NCBI GenBank assembly: GCA_900542255.1
Contig: UQMR01000062.1
Location: forward strand, 1-13,951
Source: an uncultured Porphyromonadaceae bacterium
Lineage (GTDB): Bacteria > Bacteroidota > Bacteroidia > Bacteroidales > Barnesiellaceae_A
Direction of reading: 5' to 3'
DNA: 13,951 nt
The position numbers were made by a program, and so were the translations under genes. The notes under the pieces were generated by a model. It was not told the DNA's origin. It did no database searches and worked only from the letters and a program-made list of their open reading frames with translations. Every line of letters begins with the position of its first letter. Positions within the stretch are counted from its first letter, which is position 1. Shown here piece by piece: positions 6,839 to 13,841 of the stretch.

Positions 6839-8119
6839 ATGACGAAAAAGAATTCTCCGGCAACGCTTTGCGTACAAGCCGGTTGGACACCTCGCCAAGG
6901 CGAGCCCCGTGTGTTGCCTATTATACAAAGCACTACTTTCAAGTACGATACCAGCGAGCAGATGGCCCGGCTTTTCGATATGGAAGACTCGGGTTATTTC
7001 TATACCCGTTTGCAGAATCCCACAACAGATGCTGTCGCTGCCAAGATTGCAGCCCTCGAAGGCGGCGAAGCTGCCATGCTTCTTTCATCGGGGCAGGCGG
7101 CAAACTTTTATGCTGTTTTTAATCTTTGTAGTGCCGGCGACCATTTTGTAAGCACATCGCATATATATGGAGGTACCTTCAACCTCTTTGCTGTCACGAT
7201 GAAGAAAATGGGTATCGACGTTACTTTTGTCGACCAAGATGCCGACGACGAGACCATTATGGCAGCCTTCCGTCCCAATACGAAACTCCTTTTCGGCGAG
7301 ACGATTGCCAATCCCGGCTGCAACGTCCTCGATATTGAGCGCATGGCACATATAGCCCATCGTATGGGGGTCCCCCTGATAGTCGATAACACCTTTGCCA
7401 CACCCATAAACTGTCGTCCTATCGAATGGGGCTGCGATATCGTGACACATTCCACTACCAAATATATGGATGGCCATGCAGTGGCCATGGGCGGTGTTAT
7501 TGTCGATAGCGGCAATTTCGATTGGGAAGCCTATCACGACAAGTTTGCCTGCCTTACCGAGCCCGATGCCTCATACCACGGCTTGGTATATACCCAGCAC
7601 TTCGGCAAAAAAGCATATATCACAAAAGCAACGGGACAAATTATGCGCGACTTGGGCTCTGTGCAGTCGCCTCAGAACGCATTCCTGCTCAATATCGGCT
7701 TAGAGACCCTGCATCTGCGCATGGAACGTCATTGCAGCAATGCCATGAAGGTGGCACAGTTCCTGCAAGCATCCGAGCGTGTCGCATGGGTGCATTACTG
7801 CGGTCTGCCCGGCGACAAATATTACGAATTGGGCAAAAAATACCTTCCCCAAGGCTCATGCGGCGTAATATCCTTTGCCTTGAAGGGCGGTCGCGACGTA
7901 GCCTTGCGCTTTATCGACCATTTGCAGTTGGCGGCTATTGTTACGCATGTGGCCGATGCTCGTACCTCGGTTTTGCATCCGGCCAGCCATACCCACCGGC
8001 AGCTCAGCGACGAGCAGTTGCGCGAGGCCGGCGTAGAGCCCGACCTGATACGCCTGTCGGTAGGAATAGAGGATGTAGAGGATATTATAGCCGACATCAA
8101 GCAGGCCATGGAGGCATGA
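6839..8119 (+). CDS. metY: O-acetylhomoserine sulfhydrylase (PLP-dependent, MetY type)
   Basis: A 426-residue member of the Cys/Met-metabolism PLP enzyme family (fold type I). Visible marks are YTRLQNPT (55-62, phosphate and substrate contacts), SSGQAA (83-88, cofactor phosphate), DNTFATP (183-189, with the Asp that pairs with the pyridine nitrogen) and HSTTKYMDGH (204-213), with Lys208 as the Schiff-base lysine. Length and the THVADARTSVLHPASHTHRQL-like C-terminal block fit MetY/Cys1-type O-acetylhomoserine aminocarboxypropyltransferase rather than the shorter cystathionine gamma-synthase. It would make homocysteine from O-acetylhomoserine and sulfide, a direct-sulfhydrylation step in methionine synthesis. 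Some family members also accept O-acetylserine. It starts 12 bp after the TPR gene and ends 10 bp from the convergent protease gene. No SAM riboswitch was seen upstream. Confidence 0.93.
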   Translation: MTKKNSPATLCVQAGWTPRQGEPRVLPIIQSTTFKYDTSEQMARLFDMEDSGYFYTRLQNPTTDAVAAKIAALEGGEAAMLLSSGQAANFYAVFNLCSAGDHFVSTSHIYGGTFNLFAVTMKKMGIDVTFVDQDADDETIMAAFRPNTKLLFGETIANPGCNVLDIERMAHIAHRMGVPLIVDNTFATPINCRPIEWGCDIVTHSTTKYMDGHAVAMGGVIVDSGNFDWEAYHDKFACLTEPDASYHGLVYTQHFGKKAYITKATGQIMRDLGSVQSPQNAFLLNIGLETLHLRMERHCSNAMKVAQFLQASERVAWVHYCGLPGDKYYELGKKYLPQGSCGVISFALKGGRDVALRFIDHLQLAAIVTHVADARTSVLHPASHTHRQLSDEQLREAGVEPDLIRLSVGIEDVEDIIADIKQAMEA

Positions 8120-8127
8120 TGTGCCTC
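8111..8127. terminator. Short hairpin at the metY/protease convergent junction
   Basis: GAGGCA (8111-8116) and TGCCTC (8122-8127) form a perfect 6-bp stem whose 5-nt loop TGATG contains the metY stop codon. It spans most of the 10-bp gap between two converging genes. No U-run follows on either strand, so a role as a two-way terminator or 3'-end stabiliser is only a suggestion. Confidence 0.35.
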
Positions 8128-8129
8128 TC

Positions 8130-9884
8130 TCAATAGCACTCTATCAGAAATACATACGGAGCTATCGCATCTATCCACTCGGTAGGCGATAGCTCTTTTT
8201 GCTGTTGTGCCGGGGCCGGCTTTATCTCTGTTTGCTGCATGAGTTGCAGCAGATATGCCGATTTTACGGCCAGGCTCGCCGTGAGCATTACATACTCCCG
8301 GTTAAAAACGGCCGTGATGATACCTGCGATGTTGCCTTTCTTGTCGAACACGGGGCTGCCGCTGCTGCCGTGGTCGATGTCGAGCGATACCATATATTGC
8401 GCAGGCGATAAGCCGTTGAGTGCCGTTATGATTCCTTGTGATACCTTTATCTCGTTCCCCAGCAGGTAGTTGTTGGGGTAGCCGAGGCAGAAGACCTCCT
8501 CGCCGCGTTCCAAGTTCTTTGCTGCAAGGCGGTAGGGCAGTTCTCCGAGATGTGTGACCCGCCTGTCGGTTATTTTCAGTATGGCAAGGTCGTTTGCCTC
8601 GTCGCATATCACCACCGAGGCTCTGAGCGGCGAAGGGAAGCGGTTGTCGGTACTGTGCAGGTATATGGTGTTGCAACCCTTTACGACGTGGCAGTTGGTA
8701 GCCACGTATCCGTCGGCATGTATGGCAAATCCGGTGCCGAATACCCGTTGTGCCGTGCGCGGCATATTGGCAGGATTTTCATCTTCGGTGTTTCGTGTCA
8801 GTATGAGAGTGGCATCATAGACGCCGAAATCCAAAATCAGGGTGTTGCCCCGCAGCTCGGCATATAAATCTTTCAGCAAGACCCCCTCTGCATCATACCA
8901 CGTCAGGTCGTATCTTCCCCAGGAGTTGGGCGTAAGCCTCCCCTTTACCATCCCCTCTTTCCACTTTCCCGGATAGATTCTGGCCCCCGACAGGTAGATG
9001 ATGCGGTATTCGTCGCCATCGGCGATGATACCCAGGCGGTATTTACCGCCCATTTTCAGCTCTCTGTTGAGCAGATGTTCTGTCTCGACATCCCAAAAAC
9101 CTTCGATGGGAGAGCAGCGGTGTGAGGCAAAATAGTCGGCCAGGCTTGCCTGTGTGGCCCCTGTTTGTGCAGGTCGCTCCTTGGCATTGACGGCAATAAT
9201 GGGGTTGCTTACCTTTACCTTGGCTGCGCTGCCCAGGTATAGCCCTGTGTAGCGTCCGAAGCAGGGTATATTATGTAGCACCGTCCAGGGAATGTCGTAG
9301 TTTTCACCTCCGCCTATCCATACCGTATGGTTGCGATATTGCAGCCAAAAGCGGGGTGCTCTCATGTTGGAGAGGGTCATGTTCAGGTAATAACTTGTCC
9401 AAGGCGTATGGTAGGTGGTATCGTTCTCATCGACCGTTACCACGCAATACTCTACGTCGATAATGCTGTATACCGATTCTTCCGTATCGGCGTTTCGCAT
9501 CAGCACGGCATTATAGTGTTGCATGTCGCGCATGCCCCATACCCAACCGTAAATGGGGTTTTGTACCCGCTCCTTAGCTTTTCGTTTCTGTCCCTTCTCG
9601 TCCCTGTAATACTGCACATAGGTCGCGTACGGTTCGTTGTGGCAGTTTTGCAGTTCCAGTGAAATATCGAGGTCGTACTCGTCGGCACCTACATCGAATA
9701 CATTTACCGTATCGCTTCCCTGTAATGTGTAATAGTCTGTCAGATTGCCGTTTTCGTCGACGTATGCTTCGCGGAAGTCGCTCTTTCCCGTCTGCCATTG
9801 GGGCTCTACGAGATACGAGCGCGCTGCGGCGTTTATCGCCGCCAGCAGGGCGGTAAGAAGTATGGCAAAGCGGCTCATGTGCAT
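8130..9884 (-). CDS. Secreted trypsin-like serine protease with a large unassigned N-terminal region
   Basis: A 584-residue protein. Residues 1-21 form a signal peptide, so it is exported to the periplasm or beyond. The C-terminal part (about 375-550) is a trypsin-like S1/DegP-type domain with a complete triad: His399 in ATNCHVV, Asp432 in ANDLAILK and Ser508 in DHGSSGSPVF. The order, the VFGTGFAIHADGYVATN entry and the GIITA strands match bacterial S1 peptidases. No PDZ domain follows; the protein ends in about 30 residues after a glutamine-rich linker. The N-terminal 350 residues are rich in aromatic residues and look beta-stranded. Residues about 258-363 (SPIEGFWDV to ATLILTR) read like a small beta-barrel, but I do not recognise a family. 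The start could be Met1 or Met3. It converges on metY with a 10-bp gap. Substrate unknown; a role in envelope proteolysis is an inference. Confidence 0.85.
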   Translation of the reverse strand: MHMSRFAILLTALLAAINAAARSYLVEPQWQTGKSDFREAYVDENGNLTDYYTLQGSDTVNVFDVGADEYDLDISLELQNCHNEPYATYVQYYRDEKGQKRKAKERVQNPIYGWVWGMRDMQHYNAVLMRNADTEESVYSIIDVEYCVVTVDENDTTYHTPWTSYYLNMTLSNMRAPRFWLQYRNHTVWIGGGENYDIPWTVLHNIPCFGRYTGLYLGSAAKVKVSNPIIAVNAKERPAQTGATQASLADYFASHRCSPIEGFWDVETEHLLNRELKMGGKYRLGIIADGDEYRIIYLSGARIYPGKWKEGMVKGRLTPNSWGRYDLTWYDAEGVLLKDLYAELRGNTLILDFGVYDATLILTRNTEDENPANMPRTAQRVFGTGFAIHADGYVATNCHVVKGCNTIYLHSTDNRFPSPLRASVVICDEANDLAILKITDRRVTHLGELPYRLAAKNLERGEEVFCLGYPNNYLLGNEIKVSQGIITALNGLSPAQYMVSLDIDHGSSGSPVFDKKGNIAGIITAVFNREYVMLTASLAVKSAYLLQLMQQTEIKPAPAQQQKELSPTEWIDAIAPYVFLIECY

Positions 9885-10009
9885 AATGTGTGATGTTGTG
9901 CAGCAAGGGGCGGTCGTGCGGTACGGTGGTAGCTTATACTGGCAAGTTGTCCCGTACGGAGCGACTTATCTCTTTCTCTTTCTTATGGGTACTGCCCCCT
10001 CTGTATATG

Positions 10010-10017
10010 CAAAAATA
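10010..10017 (-). promoter_or_regulatory. Possible -7 promoter box for the trypsin-like protease gene
   Basis: On the minus strand TATTTTTG (10010-10017) fits the TAnnTTTG -7 consensus, and start-site placement would give a leader of about 120 nt. No good TTTG -33 box lies 19-21 bp further upstream (the sequence there is an A/T run), so the assignment is tentative. Confidence 0.4.
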
Positions 10018-10222
10018 GTAAATATGTCTGAAAAAAATCATCGTGCCGCTCTGTAAAAGCAATGCCTGCATGTAGCATCGCGCTGTGGCGGGCTTGTGAA
10101 GAGCGATTCCGTGAAAATTATTCCGGCCCGTTCCTGCGCCTCTCTCACTCTCTTGCGGTTATCGGGAATGGGGGGCTGTGTATGGTGGGGTTGTGGTACG
10201 GAGAAGTTTTTCTATAATAAAG

Positions 10223-10259
10223 AAAGAACCCGGTATCTCGGAAAGAGGCCGGGTTCTTT
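10223..10259 (-). terminator. Strong hairpin terminator of the kor operon
   Basis: AAAGAACCCGG (10223-10233) and CCGGGTTCTTT (10249-10259) form a perfect 11-bp stem, with a further CTC/GAG pairing inside the 15-nt loop. Read on the minus strand, the stem is followed by the T-rich stretch CTTTATTATAG, as expected for an intrinsic terminator. It lies about 60 bp past the korC stop. Confidence 0.8.
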
Positions 10260-10270
10260 ATCCTTTGCAG

Positions 10271-10306
10271 TTGCAGCAATACCCTCTGTCAGAGGTGTGG
10301 CTGCAA
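10271..10306 (-). terminator. Second, imperfect hairpin directly after korC
   Basis: The outer stem TTGCAGC/GCTGCAA (10271-10277 with 10300-10306) encloses an inner stem CCTCT/AGAGG around a 3-nt loop, separated by unpaired bases. It starts 14 bp past the korC stop and precedes the stronger terminator. No U-run follows directly, so it may protect the mRNA 3' end rather than terminate. Confidence 0.4.
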
Positions 10307-10320
10307 GCTCATTTGTGTCT

Positions 10321-10869
10321 TTAACGTTCCATGGGAACGATGCTCTCCATTCCTTTGTAGATGGCTTGCTCGTTCATGGGGATGAGTTTGTGGTGACGCT
10401 CGGGCAACGATTTCTTTAATCCCTTTATTACGCTATCCATTGTCACCATGGGACGCAGTTTCAGCAATCCGCCCAATACAATCATATTGAAGGCTTTCGA
10501 GTTGTTCATCTGTGCGGCAATCTCGGTGGCGTCTATGCAGTAGCATTCTATGTCGGTACGGGTCGGAGGCGTTGTGATGCCGTAGCTGTCGTAAATGAGT
10601 ATTCCGCCGGGTTTCACTTTGTCTTCGAATTTGTCGAGCGACGGTTGGTTCAGCACGATGGCAATGTCGTAGGAGTGCAATACGGGCGATGAGATGCGCT
10701 CGTCGCTCAATATAACCGTTACGTTGGCTGTACCGCCGCGTTGTTCGGGTCCGTAAGCAGGCATCCAAGTAACCTCTTTGCCTTCCATCAGTCCCGAGTA
10801 TGCCAATATTTTACCCATCGAGAGGACACCTTGTCCTCCAAATCCTGCAATGATTATTTCATGTGTCAT
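10321..10869 (-). CDS. korC: 2-oxoacid:ferredoxin oxidoreductase, gamma subunit
   Basis: A 182-residue protein matching the single-domain gamma subunit of 2-oxoacid:acceptor oxidoreductases. It opens with the glycine-rich GFGGQGV (9-15) of this domain, followed by the conserved WMPAYGPEQRGGTANVTV-like block (about 35-52) and SPVLHSYDIAIVLN. The gamma subunit completes the catalytic core with the alpha and beta subunits encoded just upstream and helps bind CoA. Length is typical (about 180). It is the last gene of a four-gene minus-strand operon, starts 19 bp after korB, and is followed by two hairpins. Substrate choice (2-oxoglutarate versus branched-chain 2-oxoacids) is set mainly by other subunits and is not resolved here. 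Confidence 0.92.
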   Translation of the reverse strand: MTHEIIIAGFGGQGVLSMGKILAYSGLMEGKEVTWMPAYGPEQRGGTANVTVILSDERISSPVLHSYDIAIVLNQPSLDKFEDKVKPGGILIYDSYGITTPPTRTDIECYCIDATEIAAQMNNSKAFNMIVLGGLLKLRPMVTMDSVIKGLKKSLPERHHKLIPMNEQAIYKGMESIVPMER

Positions 10870-10888
10870 AAATTGTAGTTTTTACAGG

Positions 10889-11650
10889 TTATACATTTTT
10901 GAGGTCTCCCATGGGATACTCGGCAAACATGTGCTCTTCCATCCACGCATTGGCTTTGTCGGGCGACATTTTCCATCCCGTGTTGCAAGTAGAAACGATT
11001 TCTATCAGCGATGTGCCTTTCTTTGCCATCGAGTTCTCAAAACCTTGGCGTATGGCTTTCTTGGCTTTCCGTATGGCGGCGACATTGTGTACGCTTTGGC
11101 GTGTCACGTAGCATGCGCCTGCCAGCTTGGCTACAAGCTCCGATATGTGCAGCGGATAGCCGTTCAACTCCGGTGTACGTCCATAGGGACAGGTTGCTGT
11201 CACCATACCTTCGAGGGTAGTGGGTGCCATTTGTCCGCCCGTCATACCGTAGATACCGTTATTGATAAATATGATGGTGATGTTCTCACCCCGGTTGCAG
11301 GCGTGTATCGTCTCGGCCGTACCGATGGCTGCCAAGTCGCCGTCGCCTTGGTAGGTGAAGACAAGTTTGTTCGGGTTGAGGCGTTTGGCCGCAGTTGCGA
11401 CAGCGGGAGCACGACCGTGGGCAGCTTCAATCCAGTCTACATCTACGTAGTTGTAGGCAAAGACGGCGCAACCTACCGGCGATACGGCGATAGTGTCTTG
11501 TGTCATGCCCATTTCTTCTACGATTTCGGCAATGAGTTTGTGTACAACGCCATGGCTGCACCCCGGGCAGTAGTGCATGGTATTGTCGTTGAGCAAGGTG
11601 GGCTTGCTATATACGAGGTTTTCGGGTTTTATGATTTCGTTTACGTCCAT
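10889..11650 (-). CDS. korB: 2-oxoacid:ferredoxin oxidoreductase, beta subunit (TPP-binding)
   Basis: A 253-residue thiamine-pyrophosphate-binding subunit. It has HYCPGCSHG (26-34), SPVGCAVF (57-64), HGRAPAVATAAK (78-89), and the TPP/Mg motif YQGDGDLAAIG (100-110) continuing to NNGIYGMTGGQ (130-140). The cysteines in CPGC and VGC are in the positions that ligate the 4Fe-4S cluster near TPP in this family. The subunit decarboxylates the 2-oxoacid on TPP and passes electrons to the iron-sulfur clusters. At about 250 residues it is the short Kor/Vor-type beta subunit, not the fused pyruvate:ferredoxin oxidoreductase. It starts 26 bp after korA and ends 19 bp before korC. Confidence 0.93.
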   Translation of the reverse strand: MDVNEIIKPENLVYSKPTLLNDNTMHYCPGCSHGVVHKLIAEIVEEMGMTQDTIAVSPVGCAVFAYNYVDVDWIEAAHGRAPAVATAAKRLNPNKLVFTYQGDGDLAAIGTAETIHACNRGENITIIFINNGIYGMTGGQMAPTTLEGMVTATCPYGRTPELNGYPLHISELVAKLAGACYVTRQSVHNVAAIRKAKKAIRQGFENSMAKKGTSLIEIVSTCNTGWKMSPDKANAWMEEHMFAEYPMGDLKNV

Positions 11651-11676
11651 TGTTTTAGCTTTTTAGAGGTAGGCAA

Positions 11677-12756
11677 TTACATGAGTTTTTCTTTGATAGC
11701 TGCCAAAACTTCGTCGGGGCTGGGTACAATACCGCCCAAACGGCCGAAGTGCTCGACGGGTAAACTGCAATTTACGGCGAGTTTCACGTCTTCTATCATT
11801 TGTCCGGCATTGAGCTCGGCTACCAATACGCCTTTCTTTCCCTTTGCCATTTCGTTGATGGCGGCATAGGGGAACGGCCACAGTGTAATAGGACGCAAGA
11901 GTCCCAGCTTGATGCCTTCTGCGGCTGCCAGCTCTATTGTCTTTTGGCAGATGCGGGCCATAGAGCCGAAGGCTACCATCAGATAATCGGCTCCCTCGCA
12001 GTTGAGTGCTTCATAGCGTATCTCGTTTTCCTCTATGCGGCGGTATGTGGCTTGCAACTTGATGTTGCGCTGCTCCATAATGGCGGGGTCGAGTTCGAGC
12101 GATGTGATGACGTTGCGCTCACGGTCGGGGGTGCGTCCTTGCGTTGCCCACGGCATCGTTTTGCGTATCTCCTCTTCGGTGCGGCGGGGACGATAGGGAG
12201 GCAATACGACCTTCTCCATCATCTGTCCTATCACGCCATCGGCAAGTATCATGGCCGGGTTGCGGTATTTGAAAGCGAGGTCGAAGCCCAAGCCCACGAA
12301 GTCGGCCATCTCTTGTACCGAAGCGGGTGCGAGTACTATCAGGTGATAGTCGCCGTGACCGCCGCCCTTGGTAGCTTGGAAATAGTCGGCCTGGCTCGGT
12401 TGGATTGTACCCAGACCGGGGCCTCCACGCATTACGTTTACAATAAGGCAAGGCAGCTCGGCGCCGGCGCAGTACGATATACCCTCTTGTTTCAGGCTCA
12501 CACCCGGGCTCGACGATGATGTCATGACGGCTTTGCCGCAGCTTGCACCGCCATATACCATGTTGATGGCGGCTACCTCGCTCTCGGCTTGCAATACCAC
12601 CATGCCTGTATCTTCCCACGGCTTCAATGCCATGAGGGTTTCCATCACCTCAGATTGCGGAGTTATAGGGTAACCGAAATATCCGTCTGCTCCATATCGG
12701 ATAGCGGCGTGTGCAATCGCCTCGTTACCTTTCATCAATTTTACTTCTTCGCTCAT
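11677..12756 (-). CDS. korA: 2-oxoacid:ferredoxin oxidoreductase, alpha subunit (KorA/VorB type)
   Basis: A 359-residue alpha subunit. It begins with MKGNEAIAHAAIRYGADGYFGYPITPQSE; the YPITPQSE block (29-36) is the family signature for the pyrimidine side of the TPP site. It continues with TSSSSPGVSLKQEGISYCAGAELP (about 79-102) and ILADGVIGQMMEK (about 182-194). The C-terminal transketolase-like domain (about 255-355) is present. The enzyme oxidises a 2-oxoacid with CoA to the acyl-CoA and CO2 and reduces ferredoxin. Proteins of this length and gene order in Bacteroidota are named either 2-oxoglutarate or 3-methyl-2-oxobutanoate (VorB) oxidoreductase; sequence reading does not decide between them. 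A good Shine-Dalgarno AAAGGA (12766-12771 on the minus strand) lies 9 nt before the ATG, which is unusual for this phylum and confirms the start. Confidence 0.92.
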   Translation of the reverse strand: MSEEVKLMKGNEAIAHAAIRYGADGYFGYPITPQSEVMETLMALKPWEDTGMVVLQAESEVAAINMVYGGASCGKAVMTSSSSPGVSLKQEGISYCAGAELPCLIVNVMRGGPGLGTIQPSQADYFQATKGGGHGDYHLIVLAPASVQEMADFVGLGFDLAFKYRNPAMILADGVIGQMMEKVVLPPYRPRRTEEEIRKTMPWATQGRTPDRERNVITSLELDPAIMEQRNIKLQATYRRIEENEIRYEALNCEGADYLMVAFGSMARICQKTIELAAAEGIKLGLLRPITLWPFPYAAINEMAKGKKGVLVAELNAGQMIEDVKLAVNCSLPVEHFGRLGGIVPSPDEVLAAIKEKLM

Positions 12757-12817
12757 ATTGTGTTTTCCTTTGTAGTTGTCATTCTATTGCATCTTACACA
12801 CAGGCTCGATGCGTTTT

Positions 12818-13045
12818 TTACAATTTCACTTTATATACCGATATGCAACCGTCGGGGCATACGATGCCGCAGCTTGCGCATCCTATGCAATCATCGGGAT
12901 TTTGCATAAAGGCATAGTGATAACCCTTGTTGTTTACTTTTTGAGGTTGTAGCGCCAGTACTTTCGACGGGCATGCTACTACGCACAAGTTGCATCCTTT
13001 GCAACGCTCGGCGTTTACGATGATAGCTCCTTTGATTTTTGCCAT
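12818..13045 (-). CDS. korD: 2x[4Fe-4S] ferredoxin subunit of the 2-oxoacid oxidoreductase
   Basis: A 75-residue ferredoxin-like protein with two complete 4Fe-4S motifs: CKGCNLCVVACP (Cys15, 18, 21, 25) and CIGCASCGIVCP (Cys53, 56, 59, 63). Such small proteins form the delta subunit of four-subunit Kor/Vor enzymes and carry electrons from the TPP-side cluster to the external ferredoxin. It is the first gene of the kor operon, 61 bp before korA. A perfect inverted repeat lies 16 bp upstream of its ATG, and the rnf terminator is further upstream. The short length and missing extra domains argue against a stand-alone electron-transfer enzyme. It could also serve as a free ferredoxin, but its position favours the subunit role. 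Confidence 0.92.
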   Translation of the reverse strand: MAKIKGAIIVNAERCKGCNLCVVACPSKVLALQPQKVNNKGYHYAFMQNPDDCIGCASCGIVCPDGCISVYKVKL

Positions 13046-13061
13046 AGTTCAGGTCATTATG

Positions 13062-13087
13062 ATTGTAAACTCTATCGCTTTTACAAT
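13062..13087. promoter_or_regulatory. Perfect inverted repeat upstream of korD, candidate operator
   Basis: ATTGTAAA (13062-13069) and TTTACAAT (13080-13087) are exact reverse complements separated by 10 bp, giving a 26-bp dyad that ends 16 bp before the korD start codon. The arm centres are 18 bp apart, close to two helical turns, as expected for a dimeric repressor or activator. The arms resemble BirA-type half-sites (TTGTAAAC), but the spacing is shorter than usual for BirA, and it does not match Rex spacing. The regulator is unknown. Confidence 0.5.
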
Positions 13088-13156
13088 GACGGCTTTTAAG
13101 GGCTTGCAGCTCTTTTCGCCGCGATTGTGTGTTTTCATTTTTTTTGATAAAAACAA

Positions 13157-13201
13157 AACGTTAACTCCTTGTTGCTACAACATCGCACAAGAGTTAACGT
13201 T
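13157..13201 (-). terminator. Strong terminator after rnfA, separating the rnf and kor operons
   Basis: AACGTTAACTC (13157-13167) and GAGTTAACGTT (13191-13201) form a perfect 11-bp stem. It extends inward by four more pairs (ACAA/TTGT with one bulged base). On the minus strand it is followed by TTGTTTTTATC, a good U-tract. It begins about 57 bp past the rnfA stop, so the rnf transcript should end here. Confidence 0.85.
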
Positions 13202-13257
13202 CCAGTTCGGGGTAAAGTTATAAAAACTTTTTTATTCTATATCTTTCGTATGAGAAA

Positions 13258-13839
13258 TTAACCGATTTTAATACCCGAGAAGCCCATGAACGCCATGGCC
13301 AGCAATCCTGCCGTTATCAAGGCTATCGGCATCCCCTTCATGGCCTTGGGTACCGTGGTGAGGGCAAGTTGCTCGCGGATACCTGCAAAGATGGTAAGAG
13401 CCAGTGTAAAGCCCAGCGCCGTAGAGATGGCAAATACGGTCGATTCGAGCAGTGTGAAATTTTTCTGTATGACCATGATGGCTACACCCAGTATGGCACA
13501 GTTGGTTGTGATGAGGGGCAGGAACACTCCCAATGCCTGGTAGAGCGACGGCGATACTTTTTTGAGTATGATTTCGAGCATTTGCACCAGAGCGGCTATA
13601 ACGAGGATAAACGCAATGGTCTGCATAAACGACAGCCCGAAGGGCTCCAACAAATATATTTGCAGCAGGTAAGTCACTATCGTTGCCAGCAGCATGACAA
13701 ACGTTACGGCTGCTCCCATACCCAATGCCGAGTCTATCTTTTTCGACACACCCAGGAAGGGGCAGATGCCGAGGAATTGCGATAATACGATGTTGTTGAC
13801 AAAAATCGCAGTGATGAGAATAGATATGTAGGTAAGCAT
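13258..13839 (-). CDS. rnfA: Rnf electron transport complex subunit A (membrane)
   Basis: A 193-residue polytopic membrane protein with about six hydrophobic helices, matching RnfA/RsxA in length and motif. [20 protein letters not shown] (15-34) carries Cys26 and [10 protein letters not shown] (109-118) carries Cys114. In Rnf and the related Nqr complex these two cysteines, with two from RnfE, hold an intramembrane 2Fe-2S cluster that moves electrons across the membrane. The complex oxidises reduced ferredoxin, reduces NAD+ and pumps Na+ or H+. The gene starts 2 bp after the rnfE stop (TAAAGATG), which shows tight coupling. The E-then-A end of the operon fits the rnfBCDGEA order known in Bacteroidota. 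A strong terminator follows. Confidence 0.96.
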   Translation of the reverse strand: MLTYISILITAIFVNNIVLSQFLGICPFLGVSKKIDSALGMGAAVTFVMLLATIVTYLLQIYLLEPFGLSFMQTIAFILVIAALVQMLEIILKKVSPSLYQALGVFLPLITTNCAILGVAIMVIQKNFTLLESTVFAISTALGFTLALTIFAGIREQLALTTVPKAMKGMPIALITAGLLAMAFMGFSGIKIG

Positions 13840-13841
13840 CT

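Larger units (their letters stand above)
9885..10320. other. 436-bp intergenic region between the protease gene and korC
   Basis: Both flanking genes are on the minus strand, so this is the 3' region of korC followed by the upstream region of the protease gene. It holds two tandem hairpins after korC (10223-10306) and a possible protease promoter (10010-10017). A GTACGG/CCGTAC inverted repeat with a 25-nt spacer (9921-9926, 9952-9957) lies in the predicted protease leader. No gene is supported here. Confidence 0.6.

Noticed and set aside
10778..11869. 363-codon plus-strand frame across korB and part of korC and korA
   Set aside because: It is antisense to three well-supported genes and carries no family motif.
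13062..13087. Calling the dyad upstream of korD a BirA or Rex operator
   Set aside because: The half-sites are similar, but the spacing does not match either regulator and the target genes are not biotin genes; left as an unassigned candidate operator.
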